Positions 1-7,299 of a stretch of 36,480 nt of DNA are shown here, one piece after another. The stretch spans positions 1 through 36,480 of the forward strand of contig RZYP01000015.1 in NCBI GenBank assembly GCA_009930275.1. Reading direction: 5' to 3'. Below the pieces are notes generated by a model. It searched no databases and was not told where the DNA came from. It worked only from the letters and a program-made list of their open reading frames with translations. This DNA comes from Negativicutes bacterium. Lineage in GTDB: Bacteria > Bacillota_C > Negativicutes > Acidaminococcales > Acidaminococcaceae. The position numbers and the translations under genes are program-made. Positions within the stretch are counted from its first letter, which is position 1, and every line of letters starts with the position of its first letter.

Positions 1-106
1 GGCGTCTTAAAGACGTCTGCTTTGCTATACCCTTTATGAACCATCCGGTTTTTCCATTCATCCTCATTTGGAACTTGACTTTTAATAGTTAGTCTTTATT
101 ATTAAA
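1..106. other. Window edge, no supported feature
   Basis: This short stretch lies downstream of the PucR-type gene. It has a 6-bp inverted repeat with a one-base spacer at the extreme left end, too tight to be a hairpin. A minus-strand ATG frame runs off the window edge but has no convincing ribosome binding site. I see no T-run terminator for the upstream gene. Confidence 0.5.
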
Positions 107-1642
107 CTACTTGAAATTCTCCAATTCCTGGATTGTCGCGACCATGTGCAAAAAATACCGGTCCCTGCGCTCAAAATAGTCCCTCCCGGTAATTTCATAG
201 ACTTTTTTCAAACGATACCGCAAAGTATTAATATGTATATTCAACTCTTTGGCAGTATGTTCCAAACTGTTCGTCCTCAAAGCACAACCGAGAGTATCTA
301 ATAAATTGGATTGATAAATTTTATCATATCTAAGCAAAGGAAACAATATTTTATCGCACAAATACTCATATTCAGGGGTGTTGCGCGCTCTCAGGAGAAT
401 ACTGAACGGGGTACAGTCCTCGGCATAATTAATACCGTGAAAACCGCGCCGCTTGAAAACCTCCAGCGACTGCTCTGCCAAAGCATAATATTTGCTGATG
501 TTAACGGGCGTTAATATTTCTGAAGTACTGACAATCAAGGTTTTTTGCGGCAATGTATCAATATAATCCCCCAGTTTCGCCTGAAAATGTGCGAATTCGT
601 TCTGTTGACACAATAAAACAATACTCTTGTCTTCATCAATGAAAATGCTTTCATTAATATTATTCTTGAGAAATTGGTATATTTCACCAGCGTTAGAATG
701 CTTGGAGATTAACACTATCTTATAGTTGTTTTGTTTGCTGAGGCCAAAACGAGCTAAGCCATCGGCAATTTCTTCTTCGTCGCTGATTACCCCGTCCTTG
801 ACTTCCTGCCAGAACTTGGCAAGCGCTTTTTTGTTGGTTTCGTATTGATCCCACATCTTGATGGAGATGAAGGAAGCAGCCTGCTGCGACATCAATCTGT
901 TTTTTTCCGGCAGATCACCGTCACACACGACAACCAGCATGCCAATAAGTCTGCCACGGGCATAACAGTCAAAAATATGCAAATTTTCCACAATGTGTCC
1001 AGCAGAAGTATCTACTCCTTCTGCCAGGCGCCTTTTTACTATATCAACCCAATTCAAAAAATCTTGTTTTCTTGTCCCCTGCGTGCCGTAAGTGGCAATC
1101 AGTTTGAACTGGTAATCGAGGCAGAAACAATTCATTCTGATTTGTTTGCCAAAAACATTCAAAATATTGTTAATGTCATCAGAACTAAGCGAAGCCTTGA
1201 TTAATTTTTGGTAGTGATGTTCAACCTCTATAAGCATGTTAGTCTGATAGTTTTGTATCTCCTGATTAATGGTCGCTACAAGCTCGCGGAATTTGACTTC
1301 CTTTTTTACCTCAAAAACCGGCAGCCTATATTTATCGGCGATGGCAAGAATGCTTTCAGGAATCTTGTCAATGAACCTTTGCGTCTTGATACCTACCGCA
1401 GATACCCTCTGCGCTAATCTTTCAAAAGCGTAATCCTGGAGCTCCGGGTTTTTGCTGAAAGCATAGAAAGTCGTTAAAACAAACTCTCCTCCTGTAACCC
1501 ATTCGTACAAATCAGGACCTTCCATGATTGTGACATGTGTCACCTGGTAATCCAGATTTGCATTTTTATTGGCAAGGCGCAGTTTATTCCTGAAGCTCTC
1601 AATTTCCATTAACGCGCTAAGGGTTACCTTGTCTTGTGCCAT
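107..1642 (-). CDS. PucR-family transcriptional regulator
   Basis: A 511-residue cytoplasmic DNA-binding regulator. The first ~125 residues match the PucR N-terminal domain (a stretch around GGEFVLTTFYAF and the FIDKIPESI region). The middle is a long variable sensor part. The last ~60 residues carry the PucR C-terminal helix-turn-helix (HTAKELNIHINTLRYRLKK), the family's hallmark. The ATG at 1642 has GGAGG six bases upstream. The gene lies 78 bp behind acetate kinase with no terminator between, so it may be co-transcribed with it. PucR relatives commonly activate genes for catabolism of small nitrogen or carbon compounds; the effector here cannot be read from sequence. It is the best candidate to bind the shared element found upstream of ackA and of the ato-like operon, but that link is inference. 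Confidence 0.9.
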   Translation of the reverse strand: MAQDKVTLSALMEIESFRNKLRLANKNANLDYQVTHVTIMEGPDLYEWVTGGEFVLTTFYAFSKNPELQDYAFERLAQRVSAVGIKTQRFIDKIPESILAIADKYRLPVFEVKKEVKFRELVATINQEIQNYQTNMLIEVEHHYQKLIKASLSSDDINNILNVFGKQIRMNCFCLDYQFKLIATYGTQGTRKQDFLNWVDIVKRRLAEGVDTSAGHIVENLHIFDCYARGRLIGMLVVVCDGDLPEKNRLMSQQAASFISIKMWDQYETNKKALAKFWQEVKDGVISDEEEIADGLARFGLSKQNNYKIVLISKHSNAGEIYQFLKNNINESIFIDEDKSIVLLCQQNEFAHFQAKLGDYIDTLPQKTLIVSTSEILTPVNISKYYALAEQSLEVFKRRGFHGINYAEDCTPFSILLRARNTPEYEYLCDKILFPLLRYDKIYQSNLLDTLGCALRTNSLEHTAKELNIHINTLRYRLKKVYEITGRDYFERRDRYFLHMVATIQELENFK

Positions 1643-1720
1643 ACGAATCCTCCATACAAATTCCGAAAAAATTTAAATACTTACTTTTTAATTATATCAC
1701 ACAGCAAATTTTTAAAAAAA

Positions 1721-2929
1721 TCATAACGATACTACATTCACACAAAGTCGAGCTGTTTCCTCAGCAATAACCATTTCTTCATTTGTTGGAATTACCAATA
1801 ATTTCACGCGATCCTCCGGCGAACCAATTTCTCTTATTCCTCCACGCACAAGGTTTTTTTCTTCATCTAATTTTACGCCTAGGAACTCCAGGCCGCTGCC
1901 GATGTTCTTGCGTATTACAGGCGAATTTTCTCCAAGCCCGGCGGTAAAAATGATTGCATCGAGGCCACCCATGGCTGCCGCATAAGCACCGATATATTTT
2001 TTGACCCGGTAAGAAAAAATATCCATCGCCAACTGCGCTCGCGCATCACCCTGCTCAGCAGCCTTTTCCAAATCACGAAAATCACTTGAAAGGCCTGATA
2101 TGCCCAGCACGCCAGCTTTATTATTCAAATATTGGTATACTTGCTTTCCGGTCATATCTTCCCTGTCCATGATGAAGGGGATGATCGCTGGATCAACCTC
2201 ACCACACCTAGTTCCCATAACGAGGCCCTCTAAGGGCGTGAACCCCATGCTGGTGTCAATTGATTTGCCTTGTTTTATAGCCGCCACACTTGCGCCATTG
2301 CCCAAATGACAGGTTACCAGCCGCAAATCGGCTAAACTTTTGCCCAAATATTCCGCTGCCGCCTCTGCGACATATTGGTGGGAAATACCATGAAAGCCGT
2401 ATTTTCTTAGTCCGTATTTTATGTATAGTTCATAAGGCAAGCCATATAAGTAGGCCTTTGCCGGTATTGTCTGATGAAAAGCCGTATCAAAAACAGCAAC
2501 ATGCGGCACATGGGGCATCAACTCCATACAGGCTTTTATGCCCGCGAGATTGGCAGGATTATGCAGAGGCGCCATCGTTATGCACTTCTTAATGTCGTCA
2601 GTAACGCTGCTCGTTATTATTGTGGACTCCTGAAAGGCTTCGCCGCCGTGCACGACTCTATGCCCGAAAGCATCAATGTCCGTAACTTCTTTGATGACAC
2701 CAATTTCCTTGTCTACCAGTGTCTTTAAAATTAATTGTATTCCTTCAATATGTTTTGCTATCGGCCGTTTAATTTCTATCGCGTAATCATAAGTGGAATA
2801 ATGCTTCAAAAAACTCCCATCCATGCCTATTCTTTCCAAAACACCTCGTGCCAAAACTTTTTTGCTGCCATTTTCAACCAGCTGGTATTTAATCGAGGAA
2901 CTACCACAATTCAAAACAAATATCTTCAC
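1721..2929 (-). CDS. ackA: Acetate kinase
   Basis: Acetate kinase interconverts acetyl phosphate plus ADP and acetate plus ATP, the ATP-yielding last step of acetate fermentation. The protein is 402 residues, normal for the family. Visible signatures are the N-terminal phosphate-binding VLNCGSSSIKYQL, VFDTAFHQT, CHLGNGASVAAI and the C-terminal VIPTNEEMVIAEET. The frame is open to 2938, but I chose the GTG at 2929: an AAAGAGGGTG Shine-Dalgarno overlaps the upstream candidate starts, and the protein then begins VKIFVLN as in homologues. No phosphotransacetylase gene is next to it. A promoter with a perfect TATAAT and an upstream element shared with the CoA-transferase operon precedes it, pointing to joint control of acetate and acyl-CoA metabolism. 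Confidence 0.96.
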   Translation of the reverse strand: MKIFVLNCGSSSIKYQLVENGSKKVLARGVLERIGMDGSFLKHYSTYDYAIEIKRPIAKHIEGIQLILKTLVDKEIGVIKEVTDIDAFGHRVVHGGEAFQESTIITSSVTDDIKKCITMAPLHNPANLAGIKACMELMPHVPHVAVFDTAFHQTIPAKAYLYGLPYELYIKYGLRKYGFHGISHQYVAEAAAEYLGKSLADLRLVTCHLGNGASVAAIKQGKSIDTSMGFTPLEGLVMGTRCGEVDPAIIPFIMDREDMTGKQVYQYLNNKAGVLGISGLSSDFRDLEKAAEQGDARAQLAMDIFSYRVKKYIGAYAAAMGGLDAIIFTAGLGENSPVIRKNIGSGLEFLGVKLDEEKNLVRGGIREIGSPEDRVKLLVIPTNEEMVIAEETARLCVNVVSL

Positions 2930-2986
2930 ACACATCACCCTCTTTAATCATTTTTCAGGCTGCCAGCCTACCCGTCTTTCTCTTCA

Positions 2987-3033
2987 ATTATATAAATTGA
3001 CTGCTTCTTTTCATATGTGCGAATCTACAAAAG
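2987..3033 (-). promoter_or_regulatory. ackA promoter with element shared with ato-like operon
   Basis: On the minus strand a 24-bp element at 3033-3010 reads CTTTTGT, A, GATTC, GC, ACATATGAA. It is followed after exactly 17 bp by TATAAT (2992-2987). The -35 position is weak (ATGAAA, 16-bp spacing), as expected for an activated promoter. The core is TGT-N8-ACA. The same arrangement stands before the CoA-transferase operon at 7134-7088. Confidence 0.6.
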
Positions 3034-3071
3034 CATTTGTACTGTTTTTGCACCAACAAACAAATCTTCGC

Positions 3072-3104
3072 AAAAAAAATGAGCCCGACCGTGATCGAGC
3101 TCAT
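3072..3104 (-). terminator. Intrinsic terminator of the ato-like operon
   Basis: The stem ATGAGC-C-CGA pairs with TCG-A-GCTCAT around a 6-base loop (3079-3104). It is followed on the minus strand by a run of T (A in plus, 3072-3078). It sits about 80 bp after the transporter stop codon and upstream of the ackA promoter. Confidence 0.8.
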
Positions 3105-3182
3105 TTACCTTTAAAATAAAACCAAGCGCATTAGCTGATGTACCAGAAGAAATACTTCCGATACGCAATATGCATCTGATTT

Positions 3183-4499
3183 TTAGAAGAACGTCAAAGC
3201 AACGAATGTGGCACTGATAATGAACCCAGATACTGCTGTCCAGATTACGCAGTAGCCCATGATGTCTCTGGCGCCAAGGCCGGCAACACCCAAAAGAGGC
3301 AGCGCCCAGAAAGGTTGGATCTGGTTGGTCCAGCCATCGCCCCAGGCGAAAGCCATAACGGTCTGCGGTATATCAGCACCGAGTTTTTGGGCTGCTTCCA
3401 TCATGATTGGTCCTTGAATGGCCCATTGTCCGCCGCCAGAAGGAATGAAGATGTTTGCCAAACCGGCTGACAGGAAGGTAAAGAGTGGGAATGTCTGCGG
3501 AGTAGAAATGTTGACAAAGGCATTAGACAGAACCTGAATCATGCCAGAGCCGATAATCATACCGGAAATGCCTGCATACAGAGGGAACTGGAGTATAATG
3601 CCCCTGCAGGCCCCGATAGCCTGGCCAACTGCTTCAAGATAGGCATTTGGGTTTCTGTGAAGAAGTAACCCTGCTGTCAAGAAAATCAAGATAACAAGAT
3701 TGAGGTTAAGGTTAAAACCTATTTTCGAGAAATTAAGCGCTAAGTAAGAAAGGGGCAAAAGTCCGAAGAGTAAATTGACCAAATAGGAATGTTCAAGTTT
3801 TTCAGCCGGAGTCATGTCCTTCTTTTCTTTCGGAGCGGCTTTCGGAGCTTCTTTATCGACATATTCAACCATTACGCCATCTGGAGCCTTCATGTTGAAG
3901 TAAACAAAGAACAAAGCAGCCGCTATAGCAATAGTCAGGAGAATATTCCAGGAAGAGTACAAGGTTTCAGTTACCGGAATCAGCGGCACACCAAGTTTAA
4001 CCATGAAGTTGCCCGGTGTAGCGGCAACAAGTGGAATCGATGAAGACGGACCGCGCACAATTTCACCGCCATAAGCTGCAGCAACAAGCAACGGGAAGTG
4101 TAAGCCTTTAACTTTTTTACCCATTTCTTTGGCAAGGATGGCACCGATAACAAGACCAAAACCCCAGTTAAGATAGCAGGAAATCAGAGATACAAGAGCA
4201 GTAAGACCTAAAGCCTGTTTCGGCGTTTTGGGTATGTCTGTGACTTTGTCCAAAATATTCTTTGCCACCGTTGTCAAAGCTAAAACATAACCTGTCAAAA
4301 GAACCAAGACCATCTGCATGCCAAAGGTAAAGAGTGAAGAATAGCCTTTTCCCCAATAGTTAATCATATCGGCTACAGACTTGCCGGTAACAAATATACC
4401 TGATAAGAAAGTAACAAAGGTAAGGAAGATTGCTAAAAGAAACGCTCCAGGAAGATACTTCTGAACAACTTTTAAACAAATACGGGTAATTGCATCCAT
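3183..4499 (-). CDS. atoE: Short-chain fatty acid transporter, AtoE family
   Basis: A 438-residue polytopic inner-membrane protein, about the length of E. coli AtoE (~440). Many hydrophobic segments are visible (residues ~12-35, 55-80, 95-120, 140-160, 185-205, 235-260, 270-290, 340-360 and the C-terminal ~415-438). The stretch FIPSGGGQWAIQGPIM and the following WGDGWTNQIQPFWALPLLG are typical of this carrier family. AtoE-type proteins move acetoacetate or butyrate-like acids across the membrane. It is the last gene of the operon, 27 bp behind the thiolase, and is followed by a terminator. In E. coli the order is atoD-A-E-B; here it is D-A-B-E. The direction of transport (uptake or export of a fermentation acid) is not determinable from sequence. 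Confidence 0.88.
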   Translation of the reverse strand: MDAITRICLKVVQKYLPGAFLLAIFLTFVTFLSGIFVTGKSVADMINYWGKGYSSLFTFGMQMVLVLLTGYVLALTTVAKNILDKVTDIPKTPKQALGLTALVSLISCYLNWGFGLVIGAILAKEMGKKVKGLHFPLLVAAAYGGEIVRGPSSSIPLVAATPGNFMVKLGVPLIPVTETLYSSWNILLTIAIAAALFFVYFNMKAPDGVMVEYVDKEAPKAAPKEKKDMTPAEKLEHSYLVNLLFGLLPLSYLALNFSKIGFNLNLNLVILIFLTAGLLLHRNPNAYLEAVGQAIGACRGIILQFPLYAGISGMIIGSGMIQVLSNAFVNISTPQTFPLFTFLSAGLANIFIPSGGGQWAIQGPIMMEAAQKLGADIPQTVMAFAWGDGWTNQIQPFWALPLLGVAGLGARDIMGYCVIWTAVSGFIISATFVALTFF

Positions 4500-4526
4500 T
4501 ATTATCGCCTCCTATTTTTTAGACCC

Positions 4527-5714
4527 TTAGATTAACTCAACAATAGTACTTGTACCTAAGCCACCGGCTATACACAAGGTAGCCAAACCATAACGTACGT
4601 TTCTGCGCTTCATTTCATGGACTAATGTTACCAATATTCTCGCGCCTGAGCAACCTATCGGGTGACCCAAAGCTATAGCGCCGCCGTTAACATTGACAAT
4701 TTCCTTGTTAAGTCCCAATTCTTTAATGACACCTAAAGACTGTGCCGCAAAAGCCTCGTTCAATTCAATAAGACCAAGATCTCCGACAGACAAACCAGCT
4801 CTTTTTAAAGCCAGCTGTGTGGCAGGAACAGGGCCCATGCCCATAAAGGCAGGAGAAACTCCACCGGCTGCCTGGGAAATAATTCTGGCGATAGGTTTCA
4901 AACCAAGCTGTTTGGCTTTTTCTTCTTCAGCCAAGAGCAACAGCGCCGCCCCGTCATTTCTGCCTGAAGCGTTACCGGCCGTAACCGTCCCATCCTTTTT
5001 GAATACTGCTTTCAATTTGGCCAGTTCCTCCATCGAGGTCAGTCTCGGATGTTCATCAACTTCAAAGAACGTCGTTTGTTTTTTACTTTTAATGGGAACC
5101 GGAATAATTTCATCTTTAAAAGTGCCGTTGAGAATTGCATTATTCGTCTTTATCTGGCTCTCACAAGCAAATTCATCCTGTGCCTGTCTGGAAATATTAT
5201 ATTTTTCAGCTATGTTTTCGGCAGTCATGCCCATCGTCAGGGAGCCGTATTGATCTATCGGTTGTGACCGCGGCTGGCTTTCGGTATTCGGATCGAGTAT
5301 GATGCCATTGCCAACGGAATAACCTCTGCGGGCTTTTCTTAAATAGTATTGGGCGTTGCTCATGCTCTCCACGCCGCCGGCAAGACCAAGATCAGCATAA
5401 CCGCACATCATTTCCTGTGCCACATTGTGCACAGCCTGCATACCTGAACCGCATTGTCTGTGCACCGTGTAAGCAGGAATTTCCACCGGCAGCTTGGCGA
5501 TCAAGGAAGCAATCCTTGCGATATTCGGTTGGTCTGAACTTTGTTTGGCGTGTCCTAAGACAACTGAATTTAATTCTTCAATATTAAAATTATTTCTTTG
5601 CACTATCTCACTTATCAGCAGCGCCGCCATATCCTCAGGTTCAATGTCCTTCATAGCTCCGTTTAGCTTGCCAATCGGCGTTCTGATGGCGTCGATAATT
5701 ACAACCTGTTTCAT
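4527..5714 (-). CDS. atoB: Acetyl-CoA C-acetyltransferase (thiolase)
   Basis: Thiolase condenses two acetyl-CoA to acetoacetyl-CoA or does the reverse cleavage. The 395-residue length is normal for biosynthetic-type tetrameric thiolases. The catalytic set is present: Cys88 in HRQCGSGMQAV, the NEAFA motif, GHPIGCSGARI with the catalytic His, and a second Cys in the C-terminal CIAGGLG. The ATG directly abuts the TAA of the CoA-transferase B gene, with the ribosome binding site GGGAGGTT inside that gene, so the two are translationally linked. With the CoA-transferase upstream, the pathway is acetoacetate activation to acetoacetyl-CoA and thiolysis to acetyl-CoA, or the reverse toward C4 acids. 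The substrate could also be a longer 3-oxoacyl-CoA. Confidence 0.93.
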   Translation of the reverse strand: MKQVVIIDAIRTPIGKLNGAMKDIEPEDMAALLISEIVQRNNFNIEELNSVVLGHAKQSSDQPNIARIASLIAKLPVEIPAYTVHRQCGSGMQAVHNVAQEMMCGYADLGLAGGVESMSNAQYYLRKARRGYSVGNGIILDPNTESQPRSQPIDQYGSLTMGMTAENIAEKYNISRQAQDEFACESQIKTNNAILNGTFKDEIIPVPIKSKKQTTFFEVDEHPRLTSMEELAKLKAVFKKDGTVTAGNASGRNDGAALLLLAEEEKAKQLGLKPIARIISQAAGGVSPAFMGMGPVPATQLALKRAGLSVGDLGLIELNEAFAAQSLGVIKELGLNKEIVNVNGGAIALGHPIGCSGARILVTLVHEMKRRNVRYGLATLCIAGGLGTSTIVELI

Positions 5715-6392
5715 TTAATCAACCTCCCAAGCTTTGACATCGTCCGCAACCCTGTATTTGGCAGAGGTCATAGCCTTGATGTCGTCCAACGTTACATCGG
5801 ACGAATGCTCCACAAGAATCATCTCATTGTTGATGAATTTGAATACAGCGAATTCCGTTACGACTGTATTAACAACCTCAAGTCCGGTGATTGGCACCGT
5901 GCAGTCCTTAACAAGTTTATGCTTGCCGTTGTTGGCAACATGCTGCGTAGCAACGATAACGTCTTTCACGCCTACAACTAAATCCATTGCTCCGCCAGGT
6001 CCTAAGACACCCTTGCCCGGCAAGGCCCAGTTTGCCAAATCACCACGTTCGCTGACCTGGATGGCGCCAATTACTGTAGCATCCATTCTGCCGCTTCTGA
6101 TCATGGCAAAGGAGGCCGCGCTATCAAAATAACAACAGCCGGGAGTTTCTGTAACCGGTTGTCTGCTGGCGTTAATGAGGTTTGGCACAATCTCTTCATC
6201 TGATTTTGCACCGGGACCTACTCCCAGCATACCATTTTCTGTCTGGATATATATCTTTTTAGAAGCCGGAAGATAGTTTACAGCCTGCGTCGGTATTCCG
6301 ACGCCTAAATTGACAAAACCGCCATCCGGCAACATTTCGGCAACCTTCTTGGCAATGCGTACTCTAACCTCGGTATCAGTCAGTTGTCTCAT
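5715..6392 (-). CDS. atoA: CoA-transferase subunit B
   Basis: The beta subunit of a family I 3-oxoacid or butyrate-acetoacetate CoA-transferase; 225 residues from the chosen ATG. The catalytic glutamate is Glu52 in IYIQTENGMLGVGP, the family motif. Other family blocks are GGFVNLGVGIPT, the glycine-rich LPGKGVLGPGGAMDLV, and GLEVVNTVVTEFAVF. The open frame runs to 6431, but the ATG at 6392 fits length and homology: it begins MRQLTDTEVR, has GGGAGGG upstream, and starts one base after the TAA of the A subunit. The subunits form a heteromer that exchanges CoA between acyl-CoA and a free acid through a glutamyl-CoA intermediate. Family membership is certain; the exact acid pair is not. Confidence 0.93.
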   Translation of the reverse strand: MRQLTDTEVRVRIAKKVAEMLPDGGFVNLGVGIPTQAVNYLPASKKIYIQTENGMLGVGPGAKSDEEIVPNLINASRQPVTETPGCCYFDSAASFAMIRSGRMDATVIGAIQVSERGDLANWALPGKGVLGPGGAMDLVVGVKDVIVATQHVANNGKHKLVKDCTVPITGLEVVNTVVTEFAVFKFINNEMILVEHSSDVTLDDIKAMTSAKYRVADDVKAWEVD

Positions 6393-6393
6393 T

Positions 6394-7053
6394 TTATTCG
6401 TCCCTCCCAACAGGAACGACAACGTCCACATAAATAAACGGTGTCACTATTTCCTCCGGGTTCAGTTCGCCTGGTTCCACAATTTCATCGACCTCGACGA
6501 TAGTGAATTTTGCGGCAGTCGCCATCACAGGGTTAAAGTTTCTGGCTGTTCTTTCATATACCAGATTTCCTAAACGATCGGCTTTTTTGGCACGCAAAAT
6601 TGCGAAATCGGCTTTGATAGGTTCGACAAAAACATAGGTTTTACCGTTGATTTCTTTGGTTTCCAAGCCTTCAGTCACCTCACTGCCGATACCAACGCGA
6701 TTATAAAAACCACCGATGCCGCAGCCTCCGGCCCTGATACTCTCCGCAAATGTTCCCTGTGGCATCATTTTCAAGTTAAGTTTTCCCTCAAAATAAAGTT
6801 CTGCTGCTTCGGTATTGTAAGTAAAATACGAGCCGATTGCTTGCTTAATTTGCCGATTTCTTACCAATCTACCCAGACCGACATTAGGTGTGCCCAAATC
6901 ATTGGCAATGATCGTCAAATCGTTAATCTTTTCATCTGCAATCAGATCAATCATTTTCTTAGGATTACCTATATTGCCAAAGCCTCCAATCATAATTGAA
7001 CTATGGGGACTTATTAATTTGGCTGCCTCTTCAGGACTCATTATTTTGGCCAC
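6394..7053 (-). CDS. atoD: CoA-transferase subunit A
   Basis: The alpha subunit of the same CoA-transferase and first gene of the operon. The frame is open to 7131, but the GTG at 7053 has a clean GGAGGTGG seven bases upstream and gives 219 residues, matching AtoD (~220). It contains the CoA-binding type glycine motif near residue 22-30 (IMIGGFGNIGNP) and the conserved GCGIGGFYN and EPIKADFAILRAKKAD blocks. Transcription should start near 7081 from the promoter at 7088-7134, giving a leader of only about 28 nt. The gene is divergent from a MocR-type regulator, with 246 bp between the start codons. Confidence 0.92.
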   Translation of the reverse strand: MAKIMSPEEAAKLISPHSSIMIGGFGNIGNPKKMIDLIADEKINDLTIIANDLGTPNVGLGRLVRNRQIKQAIGSYFTYNTEAAELYFEGKLNLKMMPQGTFAESIRAGGCGIGGFYNRVGIGSEVTEGLETKEINGKTYVFVEPIKADFAILRAKKADRLGNLVYERTARNFNPVMATAAKFTIVEVDEIVEPGELNPEEIVTPFIYVDVVVPVGRDE

Positions 7054-7087
7054 AATAACCACCTCCACTTTTTTCTTCGACATCTTT

Positions 7088-7134
7088 ATTATATTAATCG
7101 GCCGGAAGGTTTTATATGTAGGAATCCACAAAAG
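7088..7134 (-). promoter_or_regulatory. ato-like operon promoter with element shared with ackA
   Basis: On the minus strand the 24-bp element at 7134-7111 (CTTTTGT, G, GATTC, CT, ACATATAAA) differs from the ackA copy at four positions. It is again exactly 17 bp upstream of a perfect TATAAT (7093-7088). The -35 box is poor (ATAAAA), consistent with activator dependence. Confidence 0.6.
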
Positions 7135-7215
7135 TAATTTGATTTCTTACTCATTTCAAACAACTTTGTTAACCTTTTTTGTGTAAATTCCTCTGTGCAA
7201 AACTTTTTCAGCAGG

Positions 7216-7246
7216 ATGACACTTCCGGGCAAACATTATATAATGT
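7216..7246 (+). promoter_or_regulatory. mocR-type gene promoter with palindromic operator
   Basis: A -35 box ATGACA (7216-7221), 17-bp spacer and perfect TATAAT (7239-7244) face the MocR-type gene. A perfect 14-bp palindrome, ACATTAT plus ATAATGT (7233-7246), covers the -10 box, a position suited to repression, perhaps by the regulator itself. Confidence 0.6.
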
Positions 7247-7299
7247 AAGCGTTATATGAATATGAAATTAGAATTTTATTTTAAGAAGAGGTCCTCCCT

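Noticed and set aside
1..106. Minus-strand frame running off the left edge
   Set aside because: It is short, without a ribosome binding site or recognisable sequence.
4693..5253. Plus-strand 186-codon open frame
   Set aside because: It is antisense to the thiolase gene, with no family signature and no ribosome binding site.
7135..7232. Sigma-54 promoter before the ato-like operon, as for E. coli ato
   Set aside because: No GG-N10-GC pair in TGGCAC-N5-TTGC context was found; a perfect sigma-70 type TATAAT with the shared upstream element is present instead.
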